DNA of 64,000 bases from Flammeovirga sp. SJP92 (GCF_001583495.1 NZ_LQAQ01000015.1:248001-312000), one strand, 5' to 3'; positions 34,561 through 44,361 are shown, counted from the first letter of the stretch. The notes: generated by a model from the sequence alone, not told the origin. Numbers and translations: made by a program.

Positions 34561-35679
34561 TTATTTCTTAAGGGAAGGAACCTTAACAAATTGAGCAAAA
34601 ATAAGGGAGATAACACAGAGAATTGCACCTCCATAAAACGGCATCGTCCAGTCTTTTAACCAAATCCAACCTCCTAATAACGGAAGGAATACCGCCACTA
34701 CATGATTGATCGTGAATCCTACTGCCATTGAAGGAGCAATATCTTTTGGATCTGCATTTTTCTGGAAATATGTTTTGATGCCAATTGAAAAACTAAAGAA
34801 AATATGATCTATAATATAAAGTCCTGCCACTACCCATCGATTTTCTATTAATGCATATGCCAGGAAAACGATTGTAAGACTAATGTATTCAAAACTCAAC
34901 ATTTTTCGTTCACCATATTTATTGAGCATTCTTGCAATAATTGGATTGAAATACATCGAAACAATGTTGTTCAAAACAAACAAAATGGTAATTTCCTTAA
35001 TAGAGAAATTATATTTTTCCACCAAAAGCAATACCGCAAATACTACAAAAACTTGTCTTCTTGCACCACTTAGAAGATTCAAAACATAAAAAAGCCAGTA
35101 CTTCGACTTTAATATCATCTTCTTATGTTGCATAACTGCGTCTTCCTCAATTGGTTTTTGAAACAATGCCCAAACTCCTGCCAATACAACAACAACACCA
35201 ATCAACAAGTAAATAATTTCATACGAAGCCACAAAAGTCAACCCATAGATAGCTCCACCAATAGCGATATTCGTAAATGCCATAACACTTTTCAGTCTTG
35301 CCAAAACATGGGGACTGTCTTCTTTTGAAAAACTTTGTAATGTGAGTGACTGATTAGAAGTTTCATAGTAATGAAAACCAATTGACATGATCAAAGTGGT
35401 CATCATCAATCCCCAAAATGAAGGAAATAACCCTGTCAGTCCAACACCAATTCCCATCACAATAATAGATATAGAAGCAAATCGGTCTTCTTTAATAAAC
35501 ATCAAGAAGAATAAGGCTGTCACGACAAGAAAACCTGGAACTTCTCTGAAAGATTGTATGGCTCCAATATCAAAACCATTTAAGCCAATTTCATCGACAG
35601 CAAAATTATTGAACAATGTACGCCAGCCTTGAAAACCTAATGCTGTTGCAATAGATAGGACAAGCAAAAACTTGTACAT
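34561..35679 (-). CDS. MFS transporter
   Basis: A 372-residue inner-membrane protein with about 11-12 helices and major-facilitator features: GLFPSFWGLMMTTLIMSIGF in the first half, and SFEYISLTIVFLAYALIENR in the second. The substrate is not predictable. The ATG at 35679 is used; a TTG ten codons upstream is possible and would add KNTSAFRSP-like residues. It lies between two terminators and is transcribed alone. Confidence 0.8.
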   Translation of the reverse strand: MYKFLLVLSIATALGFQGWRTLFNNFAVDEIGLNGFDIGAIQSFREVPGFLVVTALFFLMFIKEDRFASISIIVMGIGVGLTGLFPSFWGLMMTTLIMSIGFHYYETSNQSLTLQSFSKEDSPHVLARLKSVMAFTNIAIGGAIYGLTFVASYEIIYLLIGVVVVLAGVWALFQKPIEEDAVMQHKKMILKSKYWLFYVLNLLSGARRQVFVVFAVLLLVEKYNFSIKEITILFVLNNIVSMYFNPIIARMLNKYGERKMLSFEYISLTIVFLAYALIENRWVVAGLYIIDHIFFSFSIGIKTYFQKNADPKDIAPSMAVGFTINHVVAVFLPLLGGWIWLKDWTMPFYGGAILCVISLIFAQFVKVPSLKK

Positions 35680-35842
35680 CGGTGATCGGAATGCGGAAGT
35701 ATTTTTCAATTTCAGTTGGTTTAATTGTCGAAAAATAATGACCTCTACTTAATATGATTTCTTTGGTCATCTTGTTTGTTGTAATAGTTAACTGCGAATA
35801 TAGACGTTTTAATTTTAAGGAACAGTCCATTGAACACAAAAA

Positions 35843-35871
35843 AAGAGCTAAACCTTAACAGCTTAGCTCTT
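35843..35871 (-). terminator. Terminator after the glycyl-radical-enzyme operon
   Basis: AAGAGCTAA (35843-35851) pairs with TTAGCTCTT (35863-35871), followed on the minus strand by six or more T. It lies 23 bases beyond the GH47 stop. Confidence 0.82.
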
Positions 35872-35893
35872 CCATTGATTAGAAAATAAAGGG

Positions 35894-37348
35894 TTATTTC
35901 AAACCAATTTTATTTCCTTTCCATCCTTTATCCCAAGTATTTTTTAATGGGTGTGCTTCCGTATTCAACACATATTTTTCTAAGTCAAATACTTCTGATG
36001 GAGCGAAGAATAAGTAACAATATTTCATGGTTTCCGCAAAGAAGAAACTTTCCAAAGTATCCCATTTCTCTTTTGTCTTCACATCTTTCAGCTGAACATA
36101 ACCATTTTCAACTTGGCAGTACTTTTCAATGCTTTCAAACATCTTCTTGCCTTGCTCATAGTATTTGTCATTGCCAGTACCTCTCCATACATAATAAGTA
36201 GACTCAATTGCCTCTGGTCTCATCATATAGTATTCAGCTCCTTCATAAAATGGTTGCATTGTAGTATAATCTACAGCCTCTGGCTCAATGCCGTCTTTGA
36301 ACCACATTTTATTGATAGATGCTTGTAACTTTTCGGCTCTGTCTAAATCGCCATCCAATACATAACATAAATTCCAGAAACAATCCAATGCACCGAATCG
36401 AGTACTCAATCTTTCCCCCGAATTCATATCTGCCCAACCAATCCAGAACTCACCATCTACAGAAGTTGTATCGACTAAATATTTGTTGACTGCATCTCTT
36501 GAAACGTTGTACCACTCCAATAAGTCTTCATCACCAAACAACAAATAACCCTTTAATAAGTACTCATAGTAAGCATCAATACCTCCTGAGATATGAGCTC
36601 TTGTGTCTGCCCATTCTCCTGTATCTTGATCAATCCACGAACCTTGCAATCCTGTCTTACCTCTTCGATCATAAGAAGCTTTGATACCTCTTTTACACAA
36701 TTCATAGTATTTATCATCTCCCGTCAATTTCGATAAAACACCATATTCCAATAGCATTGAACCAATTTCACATGGGTTTGTGCCCTGACCACTTACTTTA
36801 CCTGTACGAAGGTTTACCAAACGGTAAGGAATTCCAGTAGGTGAATCAAAAACAGGAATCATTCTATCACCAAGGTCTTTGGCTAACTCTAAGAATCTAG
36901 GATCACCATCCAATTGGTATGAAGAAAGTAAACCGCCTAAAATTCGAATTGCAATTTCAAATTGTTGTACGTCTAAATCTTTATCAAAATCTAATTCAGA
37001 GAAAATTAAATCCTTACATTCTTTCATTTCCTCTTCTAATCCCATTAAGTACATGGTAGAAAAAGCATCTACAGGCGTCATTAATAGCGACTCTGCATAC
37101 CAATTATGCCCTTTTTCTGATATAGGGTTCACCGCATCTAATCCTTTTGCATAATTCATATAGGCTCTCCACCCTTTTTTAAATGCCGTTTTAACTCTCT
37201 CTTGGTATTGCTGTTTCTCCTTTGATGAAATTTCCTCTGTAACTGTTTCTTTTGAAACACTAGTAGCAGTTGTACATGAAGTTCCTAAAAGTGTAGTTGA
37301 TGCCACTAAAATTGAGGCTACTAATGATTTTTTGATGGTAGTTTTCAT
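35894..37348 (-). CDS. GH47-type alpha-mannosidase-like lipoprotein
   Basis: A 484-residue lipoprotein: signal peptide with lipobox LLGTSC near residue 25, then an (alpha/alpha)7-barrel like glycoside hydrolase family 47. Typical segments are AESLLMTPVDAFSTMYLMGL near 88-107, EIAIRILGGLLSSYQL near 132-147 and the late ESFFFAETMKYCYLFF near 438-453. GH47 enzymes remove alpha-1,2-mannose with inversion and calcium. It lies 51 bases after the cupin gene and before the terminator, so it belongs to the glycyl radical operon. Relatives acting on other sugars are possible, because bacterial members are little studied. Confidence 0.85.
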   Translation of the reverse strand: MKTTIKKSLVASILVASTTLLGTSCTTATSVSKETVTEEISSKEKQQYQERVKTAFKKGWRAYMNYAKGLDAVNPISEKGHNWYAESLLMTPVDAFSTMYLMGLEEEMKECKDLIFSELDFDKDLDVQQFEIAIRILGGLLSSYQLDGDPRFLELAKDLGDRMIPVFDSPTGIPYRLVNLRTGKVSGQGTNPCEIGSMLLEYGVLSKLTGDDKYYELCKRGIKASYDRRGKTGLQGSWIDQDTGEWADTRAHISGGIDAYYEYLLKGYLLFGDEDLLEWYNVSRDAVNKYLVDTTSVDGEFWIGWADMNSGERLSTRFGALDCFWNLCYVLDGDLDRAEKLQASINKMWFKDGIEPEAVDYTTMQPFYEGAEYYMMRPEAIESTYYVWRGTGNDKYYEQGKKMFESIEKYCQVENGYVQLKDVKTKEKWDTLESFFFAETMKYCYLFFAPSEVFDLEKYVLNTEAHPLKNTWDKGWKGNKIGLK

Positions 37349-37399
37349 TTTCCTTACTTGATAATGGTTATAATAAGTACGAGTACTTAAGTAGATAAT

Positions 37400-37813
37400 T
37401 TATTTCCAAATTTTATTGATCTCATTTAAGAATTGAGCTTCTTGTGATGCATTAAAATCATAAAACTCAAAGTCACCCAAATGTGTGTTATCTTTTTCAA
37501 TAATTAAGACTTTTGCCCCTTCTTGCAATGCGATGGTATGCCATACATTTTTAGGAATATTATAGGTCACACCTTCTTTCATCTCTTCCATATCATAATG
37601 GATACTATCATTTTCGATAGAAGCGGCTACCAAAATTGCTTTTCCTGTTATTAATAAGAAAGCTTCATCCGTTTGGTAATGAATATCCAATTTTTTGATA
37701 TTCTCGGGCTTTGCTCCTTCTGAATAATTCAATTGAGCTACTTGCCAACCTTCTCGAATCAGGAAAGGATTATAACCTTCTGATTCGTGTGTATATCTTT
37801 CTGTAATATTCAT
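37400..37813 (-). CDS. Small cupin-domain protein
   Basis: A 137-residue single-cupin protein. The first cupin strand region HYQTDEAFLLITGKAILV near 44-61 and the second, NIPKNVWHTIALQEGAKVLI near 85-104, give the His/Glu/His positions expected of a metal site, although one ligand is unclear. Cupins of this size often act as sugar isomerases, dioxygenases or ligand sensors. The gene starts 2 bases after the glycyl radical enzyme stop, so the two are made together. Its role with that enzyme is not known. Confidence 0.75.
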   Translation of the reverse strand: MNITERYTHESEGYNPFLIREGWQVAQLNYSEGAKPENIKKLDIHYQTDEAFLLITGKAILVAASIENDSIHYDMEEMKEGVTYNIPKNVWHTIALQEGAKVLIIEKDNTHLGDFEFYDFNASQEAQFLNEINKIWK

Positions 37814-37815
37814 AC

Positions 37816-39969
37816 TTAATTCTCTAATATTCTGTCTACAACAAGCTGTCTAAACTCTTTAGAAAGCATCGCAAAATAAGCGGTAAAACCTGTAATTCTC
37901 ACCACTAAATCAGGATATAGATCAGGATTTTCGTGTGCGGCCAATACTTGTTCTTTATCCATAATATTCACATTGATCAGAGTTCCTCCCAATTCAAAGT
38001 GGGTTTTAATAATAGCACCTATGATCTCTGCGTGTTCTTCTTTGGCTAAAGATGGATCCAATTCCCATTGCATTGGAGCCGTATTTCCATACCCCGGTTG
38101 CACTTTGGCAATTGCTGACGCTAAAGCGAGTGAGCCTCCATCCACTACAAAACCAGGTGTAGGGTTCGCTCCATGATTGATTGGCTCTCCTCCTTTTCTT
38201 CCGTTTGGAGTTGCTTTTACTTTTTTGCCAAGACCGACGGTATTGGCCCAAGAGAAAAGCCCTGGAATAAAGCAATGGTTTTGCTCTGCATCTGATTCAT
38301 TTTTAACTAAGGCTGAAAAATGTTCTGCAATTAAACTTGCCCATTTGTCACCTTTGGTGTCTCCCTGCCCATATCTTTCACTGTTTTGAAGCAATGTTCG
38401 AATTCTCTCCCCATTTTCATCTTCAAAATTAGAATTGAGATGAGATTGTAAATCTTCCCAACTCAAACGCTTTTCTTCTTCAATTCTTTGCTCAATAGCT
38501 GCAAATGAATCGGCAACAATTGCTATTCCAGCTCCATCAATGGAGAGGTTATAATACATTGCACCACCATCACTGACATCTCTCCCTTTTTCCAAAGGTC
38601 CGTAAGACAATAAATTCAGAATCAGTTCAGGCTCGTTGTATTTTTGATACTTCAAATGATGCTTAATTCCATCAGCCGCCGTAGTTACCGCTTTGGCTAA
38701 ATGAGCTGTAAATTTACCCCAAAGTTCAGCAGTACTTTTGACTTCTGAAGTTGCCATTATTTCCTCAAAAGCCACCTCAAATACTTTAGCCATATTGACT
38801 TTCACAAGGTCATTCATGGTATATTCCAAACCCGGCAAAGACATCCAATTACATCCCACTGCAATTCTTTTTCTTGCTAACTCTTCTGAATATCCATTTT
38901 TCATAAAGCCACTAATCAATCCTTTGTCCCCTGAAAAACGTGGCCAGGCATTTTTATGCTTAATCAAGTAGTCCAATGATCGGTCAAACAATTCTTGATT
39001 CATATGATCATGCACACGAACAGTAATGTTTAATGAGGTATTGATCTTGTCTGCTGCTTCAAGAATTAAAAAAGAAATCTCAGAAGATACATCGCCTCCA
39101 TTACCGTCAGGCCCTCCCAATTGCCAGTAAATAGGATCGTTGATTAGAAAACATGACAAATAATAAATAGCTTCTTCTTTGTCAATGATTCCATTCTTTA
39201 TATCATTTTCAAAATACGGCTGTAAAAGCGTATCAATTTGTCCACCGGCTCCATCTCGGTTGTACGTCCTTGAGGCAAGGTGGAACCAAATAATCCATTG
39301 GCAAGCTTGACGCAATGTTTTTGGTGGATGATGAAGAATAGCTCTATTGGTCTCTCGCATCTTGAGAAGGTTTTCTCTTGACAAAGGATCTTCTTCCTTT
39401 TGTATCATCAATGCCAACTCATCAATATGTCTTTTGATCCAACCTTGAATACTGACAATTGCTCTTTTATGGGCTTGATAAAATACTTCTTGCTCTTCTC
39501 CTTGATTTATGGCCGCAGAAGTTTCTATCTTTTTTAATAATCCACCCCAACCTAATTGCAAGCCTAATTCAAAATCAGGTGCAAAGTGAGCATCATCGCC
39601 AATGCCATGAATAATATCATACTTTTCTTGATTTGCTATAAGATGGGTAAAAGGGTACGATGGATTCCATTTGTTGGGACGCATTTTTGACATGAAATAA
39701 ATCCAGCGTCCTGCAAAAGCATCATTCCCATCAATATAAGTTGGATGGTTGTCCATCAAATCACAGAAGTTATCCGTCCAACCTTGTATGCCATAAAAAG
39801 AGCCATCACTGTGATTTGGGATAATCTCCCACCCCTTGTCAGGTACAGCAATTCTGCCATAATCATCTTCATCCAAAAGACCTTCTTTTCGAATTTTCTC
39901 CTTGGTTTGAAGTGCTTTCGCTCTTTTCAGGTTCTCAATTTTTTGTAAGTAATATTCTTTCATTTCCAT
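37816..39969 (-). CDS. Glycyl radical enzyme of the pyruvate formate-lyase superfamily, substrate unknown
   Basis: A 717-residue glycyl radical enzyme. The glycyl loop near the C-terminus reads VVRITGFTAYF with Gly694 as the radical site. The catalytic cysteine is Cys373 in AVGCNWMSLPG. Dehydratase and choline-lyase members have Cys-x-Glu (GCVEP) here; this protein has Asn-Trp-Met after the cysteine and lacks that base. It does not match pyruvate formate-lyase (two adjacent cysteines) either. The reaction is therefore unknown. The activase gene lies directly upstream and its TAA touches this ATG. Residues 1-350 form the usual N-terminal half-barrel. Oxygen sensitivity implies use under low oxygen. 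Confidence 0.88.
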   Translation of the reverse strand: MEMKEYYLQKIENLKRAKALQTKEKIRKEGLLDEDDYGRIAVPDKGWEIIPNHSDGSFYGIQGWTDNFCDLMDNHPTYIDGNDAFAGRWIYFMSKMRPNKWNPSYPFTHLIANQEKYDIIHGIGDDAHFAPDFELGLQLGWGGLLKKIETSAAINQGEEQEVFYQAHKRAIVSIQGWIKRHIDELALMIQKEEDPLSRENLLKMRETNRAILHHPPKTLRQACQWIIWFHLASRTYNRDGAGGQIDTLLQPYFENDIKNGIIDKEEAIYYLSCFLINDPIYWQLGGPDGNGGDVSSEISFLILEAADKINTSLNITVRVHDHMNQELFDRSLDYLIKHKNAWPRFSGDKGLISGFMKNGYSEELARKRIAVGCNWMSLPGLEYTMNDLVKVNMAKVFEVAFEEIMATSEVKSTAELWGKFTAHLAKAVTTAADGIKHHLKYQKYNEPELILNLLSYGPLEKGRDVSDGGAMYYNLSIDGAGIAIVADSFAAIEQRIEEEKRLSWEDLQSHLNSNFEDENGERIRTLLQNSERYGQGDTKGDKWASLIAEHFSALVKNESDAEQNHCFIPGLFSWANTVGLGKKVKATPNGRKGGEPINHGANPTPGFVVDGGSLALASAIAKVQPGYGNTAPMQWELDPSLAKEEHAEIIGAIIKTHFELGGTLINVNIMDKEQVLAAHENPDLYPDLVVRITGFTAYFAMLSKEFRQLVVDRILEN

Positions 39970-40854
39970 TTATTTCTTTATCAAACTAGACCAATATTGG
40001 AACTCAGAATGACTCATTTCATTTATGTGTGCTAGGTTATATTCCAAACCCAAGTTTTTATATTTCTGCTCCCCTAGTTTATGATAAGGATTGAGCTTAA
40101 ACTGCTTACAGTTAGAAAGCTGATTGACAAAATCATTGATGGCAACAAGCTCTTCTTTAATGTTATTGGCAGTAGGTATTAAAGGAGTTCTTAATTCATA
40201 ACTCACTTTTTGATTATCCAACAGTGTAATGTTAGACAACACTTTTTGATTATCTGTAAAGGTCCATTTTTTATGTTTCTCTGCATTGATAAACTTCAAG
40301 TCTACTAACCAATGATCTACATAAGGCAGGAATTTCGAAATAATATTCCAAGAAACATTGAAGTTGGACTCTACAGCAATATTCAAGTCTTTTGATTTGA
40401 AATATTGAATAACCTCCATTAAAAATTGGTGCTGCAGTAGAGGTTCTCCACCCGAAAAAGTTACTCCTCCATCAGAAAATTTAAAAAAGGGGACATCTTT
40501 TTCAATGGCTTTGTAGAGTGATTCCGACGTGTGCATTTCACCAACTTGATGCATAGCACCAGAATAACAAACCGGTATACAATCTCCATTTTGAGTACAC
40601 GATTTGGCATTATAGTGTACCTTACCGTTGTACATTGACAATGCTCCAGAACCACAAACTTCTACACATGCTCCACAAGAAATACATTTCTGATCAATTC
40701 TTTCTATTTGAACTTTTTGGGAAAAGGTTTCAGGGTTATGGCACCACAAACATCTCATATTACACCCTTTCAAGAAGATTACAGTACGAATACCATTACC
40801 ATCATGTAAAGAAAGCCGTTGTAAATTTGTAATCATTCCTTTTTCCAAAATCAT
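39970..40854 (-). CDS. Glycyl radical enzyme activating enzyme (radical SAM)
   Basis: A 294-residue activase that makes the glycyl radical on its partner. The radical SAM motif is C31, C35 and C38 in GCNMRCLWCHNP, with NGIRTVIFLKG before it. A ferredoxin-like insert holds C57, C60, C63 and C67, then C86, C92 and C96. The position that would complete the second 4Fe-4S set is Asn89, so that cluster may be differently ligated. GGEPLLQ near 141 binds SAM. The ATG at 40854 is used; a TTG at 40869 is possible. The stop touches the enzyme's start codon. Confidence 0.9.
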   Translation of the reverse strand: MILEKGMITNLQRLSLHDGNGIRTVIFLKGCNMRCLWCHNPETFSQKVQIERIDQKCISCGACVEVCGSGALSMYNGKVHYNAKSCTQNGDCIPVCYSGAMHQVGEMHTSESLYKAIEKDVPFFKFSDGGVTFSGGEPLLQHQFLMEVIQYFKSKDLNIAVESNFNVSWNIISKFLPYVDHWLVDLKFINAEKHKKWTFTDNQKVLSNITLLDNQKVSYELRTPLIPTANNIKEELVAINDFVNQLSNCKQFKLNPYHKLGEQKYKNLGLEYNLAHINEMSHSEFQYWSSLIKK

Positions 40855-41001
40855 AGATCGATTCCTCAAAGTTTATAATTCCTTTCGTTTCATCAATTAC
40901 AAAGTAAAGGTGTATTGAATAATTATTCAATTTATAGTAGTGTACTACAACGTGTATTCATGATACTAGCACGGCATTTCTAATTTTCCTTGAAAAAGAA
41001 A

Positions 41002-41023
41002 AAGGCTACCCATCGGCAGCCTT
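41002..41023 (-). terminator. Terminator after the PUL regulator gene
   Basis: AAGGCTACC (41002-41010) and GGCAGCCTT (41015-41023) form a 9-bp stem on the minus strand with one G-U pair and T-rich sequence beyond it. It separates the regulator from the glycyl radical operon. Confidence 0.75.
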
Positions 41024-41032
41024 AATATTTAT

Positions 41033-44014
41033 TTAAAACCTTGTTATCATTTTGGTTAGAGATTTCCTTTTCTCTAACCCAATCTTTTTCCTGATTCTAT
41101 AACGAGAAGTTTCGAGTGTCCTCACACTGACATTCATCAATGTTGCAATTTCCTGATTTTCGAGATCCATCCTTAAGTAAGCACAAATTCTGAGTTCACG
41201 TTTACTGAGATCAGGATACTCTGCTTTGAACCTTTCCAGGAAATTATCATGTGATTTATTGAACTGATGTTCGAATTTATCCCAATAGTCATGATCATCA
41301 CTCTCCTTATTGATTTCTTTGACAATTGTTCTAATTTTCCGCTTTTCAGTACTTCCAAGATTAGTCGCTAATTCCTCCAGCTTTTGTTTGACCTGTTGTA
41401 AACTCTGGTTTTTATGAAGGTGACTGATTGTAATGTTGGTTAATTCACTTTTTGTAGAATCCAGTTCTTTCTCTAAAGTAGTGTTTTGAATTTGAATTTT
41501 CTCTCGCTCTGCTTGAATACTCTCCAAAGCAAATTGCTTCTTGACATTCATAATCCTAACTCTTTGCAATATATAGAGCGTCACTAAAAACAAAATGAAC
41601 ATCAAGAGCCTGAACCATGTCGATTGCCAGAAAGGTGCGTTGACAATGACATTAATCGAAGCCCCCTCCTTATTCCAAACACCATGATTGTTAGACGCAA
41701 TCACTTTGAAAGTATACTTACCCGGGTCCAAGTTAGTATAAGTGGCTATTCTTCTATCTCCAACATAGTTCCATTTTGTATCAAAACCAGAAAGCTTATA
41801 AGCGTATTGATTTCTTTCTGTCTCTGTAAAATTCAGTGCACAATAATTAAAATTGAACACTGATTGGTCATAATCCAACTCAATTGTTTCTGTCTCTAAT
41901 ACTGATTTATTAAGAATTGAAGCTGAATCTAAAGGCAATTGAGGGACGTTGAAAATATCAAAGCCTGTAATATAAACTGGTGGAGCAACTTCATTTTCGC
42001 TCAACATCTGAGGATTAAACGTTGTTATTCCATCCGTACCTCCAATCAATATTTCTCCTCGTTTATTTTTTGCTAAAGAATTATAGTTAAAAGAGTTATT
42101 AGAAATATGGAAACTTACTATCTCTTCATCCGATAAGGTCATTTTTGAAATATAATTCTTAGAAACAATGATTAAGTTTCCTCTGCTATCTGATGTAATA
42201 TTTAATATTGGTAATTGTGGAATCCCGTTCTCTTCTGTGAGTACTTTAAACTCATTTCTTTCCGGAAGGTACTTGACCAAGCCTGCAGCAGTTGCCATCC
42301 AAATGTGTCTCAATTTATCTTCAAAAACGGCTCTGATATAATTGAAATTATGATTTTTCTCAATCAGTCCTTTCATCAAATCAAATGTCCATTTGCCTGT
42401 GCTTCTTTCATATTTCAGCACACCATTATCCGTGCTGAACCAAATATTGGATTGGGCATCTTCAAAAATATGATAGATATGAATCTGGCCTGCGTTTAAG
42501 TAATCCAAATCCATTTTCACACATTCTTTATTCACCGGATCAAATTGAGCGATTCCACCACCCAAAGTACCCACCCAGGTGATACCCTTGGAATCTGTAT
42601 AAAGTGCCCAAATATTATTGGTGGTCAGACAATCATCATTGGACTCTCTTTTCATATGGTAATATTTTCCCGTTTTTTTATCAATGATCCTGAGACCTTG
42701 GCTATATGTTCCGACAATAAAATTACCTAGAGAATCTTCTGTTATAGTTTTGGCAACATCAACAGCAAAACCATCAATTTCTTTACCATCAATATCAAAG
42801 TGCTTAAAGTAGTTCTCATTTTCTTCAGACTGCTGATGAAGTCCACCCCAGTCGGTACCGGCCCAAAGCTTTCCTTTCTTGTCATAATACAAAGAAAGAA
42901 CAGGTTTGTTGGGCAATGTATTCTCATTACACGGAATATGACTTATTTGTCTAAAGAAGTTTTTACGGGGATCATATTTGTCTACACCTTCCAAATACGC
43001 ACCTAGCCAAATATTTTCCTCCCTATCCTTGTACAAACTCCACAAAACATCTGTTGAGAGGGACAAAGGATCGACTTTGGAATGAATATGAGATTCAAAA
43101 TATTTTGTAGTAACATCAAAAACATCCAATCCTGCACCGTCAGTTGCCAGCCATAATTTGTTACCAACTTGTTCTATATCTTTGATATTATTACTGCTAG
43201 GTCCTTTACCTGGCTCACCTGTAACATAAGTTGTAAATTCACCTGTCAATAAATTATACTCTGCTAAGCCTCCGCTGTTACTTCCCACGTACAATAAGGT
43301 ATCATTATAAATCAAAAGATTCTTTTTGACGTTATCATCAATACTTTTCAATGGCAGATGTGTATATTCTACTTCCGAAAACTTATTTGTGTTTTTATCA
43401 TAAACAGAAAGCTTTCTATTATCAGTAGCCAACCAAACTCGGTTCCACTTATCCTCCACAATATCATAAACCGAAGCCCCATTGATGGTATTCGGATTGC
43501 CTTCTTCATAGTAATACTTTTTGAACTGTTTTCTGTCTTTTGAAATGATAGAAACTCCTCCGCTCGCACCAATCCAGAGTTGCTGTTCATCATCTTCCAT
43601 CATACAGTTTACAGAATAGCTTGGCACCATTAAATCTTCTTGCCAACCACCTGCATAATGCTGAAAAGTTTCATCTTTTGGATCATATACACTGGCTCCA
43701 TTATTTAAAAAACCAACCCATAAAAGCCCCTTATGATCTTCCAGCAAACAAGAAATCATATTATCATTTGGTCCTTTTTCACTCCCCATGCCATAGGAGT
43801 AAACTTTCATTTCATAACCATCATACCTATTCAAGCCTTTAAAGGTTCCAAACCACATAAATCCTTTACTATCCTGCAAAATTGAACTTACCGTAGCATC
43901 AGAAAGCCCATTTTCTGTTCTTAAGTGCTCAAATTGTTTTTTGATATGTTGTGCTTGTAAAATAGCCGGTGTAAAAAAGGATGTTAGTATAAAAAAAAGT
44001 AATGTTCTTATCAT
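41033..44014 (-). CDS. Membrane-spanning propeller/LuxR-type regulator of the polysaccharide locus
   Basis: A 993-residue single-chain regulator. A signal peptide (to about 22, ending LQAQ) precedes two-component-regulator propeller repeats of about 45-50 residues with the KGFMWFGTFKGLNRYD pattern (about 30-680), then a Y_Y_Y-like domain (about 715-795). One transmembrane helix lies at about 800-820, a long coiled coil at about 823-905 and a LuxR-type HTH at about 935-993 (SKRELRICAYLRMDLE, then VSVRTLETSRYRIRKK). There is no kinase or receiver domain, unlike HTCS proteins, so binding of a sugar outside probably changes DNA binding directly. It is the likely activator of the adjacent locus. 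Confidence 0.88.
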   Translation of the reverse strand: MIRTLLFFILTSFFTPAILQAQHIKKQFEHLRTENGLSDATVSSILQDSKGFMWFGTFKGLNRYDGYEMKVYSYGMGSEKGPNDNMISCLLEDHKGLLWVGFLNNGASVYDPKDETFQHYAGGWQEDLMVPSYSVNCMMEDDEQQLWIGASGGVSIISKDRKQFKKYYYEEGNPNTINGASVYDIVEDKWNRVWLATDNRKLSVYDKNTNKFSEVEYTHLPLKSIDDNVKKNLLIYNDTLLYVGSNSGGLAEYNLLTGEFTTYVTGEPGKGPSSNNIKDIEQVGNKLWLATDGAGLDVFDVTTKYFESHIHSKVDPLSLSTDVLWSLYKDREENIWLGAYLEGVDKYDPRKNFFRQISHIPCNENTLPNKPVLSLYYDKKGKLWAGTDWGGLHQQSEENENYFKHFDIDGKEIDGFAVDVAKTITEDSLGNFIVGTYSQGLRIIDKKTGKYYHMKRESNDDCLTTNNIWALYTDSKGITWVGTLGGGIAQFDPVNKECVKMDLDYLNAGQIHIYHIFEDAQSNIWFSTDNGVLKYERSTGKWTFDLMKGLIEKNHNFNYIRAVFEDKLRHIWMATAAGLVKYLPERNEFKVLTEENGIPQLPILNITSDSRGNLIIVSKNYISKMTLSDEEIVSFHISNNSFNYNSLAKNKRGEILIGGTDGITTFNPQMLSENEVAPPVYITGFDIFNVPQLPLDSASILNKSVLETETIELDYDQSVFNFNYCALNFTETERNQYAYKLSGFDTKWNYVGDRRIATYTNLDPGKYTFKVIASNNHGVWNKEGASINVIVNAPFWQSTWFRLLMFILFLVTLYILQRVRIMNVKKQFALESIQAEREKIQIQNTTLEKELDSTKSELTNITISHLHKNQSLQQVKQKLEELATNLGSTEKRKIRTIVKEINKESDDHDYWDKFEHQFNKSHDNFLERFKAEYPDLSKRELRICAYLRMDLENQEIATLMNVSVRTLETSRYRIRKKIGLEKRKSLTKMITRF

Positions 44015-44284
44015 TGGCTTTATAGATAGTTCAAAAGAATATAAATATAACAGTATATAGTATAAAAATACGCATATATAGAGTAGAAAGCAAATGTTCT
44101 ATATACGTTTAATACGTTGTAAACTAAATTCTGCTAGTTTGAAAAATTACGTTCTAGAAAGAGGTCAAAATATGACTACCAAGCTTGCTCTTTCTTCGTA
44201 TTTAATTTAACATAAAAACCGGATAAAAGATTCAAGTTTTAGTGGAGTTAAAAGGAGGTCAATAGAGTAAAAATACAGACCAAA
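44015..44284. other. Region upstream of the regulator gene
   Basis: A 270-base stretch, AT-rich, without ORF. An imperfect dyad AAACTA/TAGTTT with an 8-base spacer is present around 44119-44140. No -7 box could be fixed. Confidence 0.3.
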
Positions 44285-44320
44285 AAAAATAGACAAGTAA
44301 CTGAATACTTGTCTATTTTT
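44285..44320. terminator. Terminator after the 60-residue coiled-coil gene
   Basis: A perfect 15-bp stem (44285-44299 with 44306-44320) and 6-base loop, with A and T runs. It lies 41 bases beyond the stop of the minus-strand small gene and supports that gene being transcribed. Confidence 0.85.
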
Positions 44321-44361
44321 TCAATTTCTTTAAGTATGTGGATGATTAACCCTTGGGAAAA

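Noticed and set aside
37367-37395. Palindrome around AGTACGAGTACT between the cupin and GH47 genes
   Set aside because: Short and in a 51-base gap of one operon; no T run or conserved spacing, so no function assigned.
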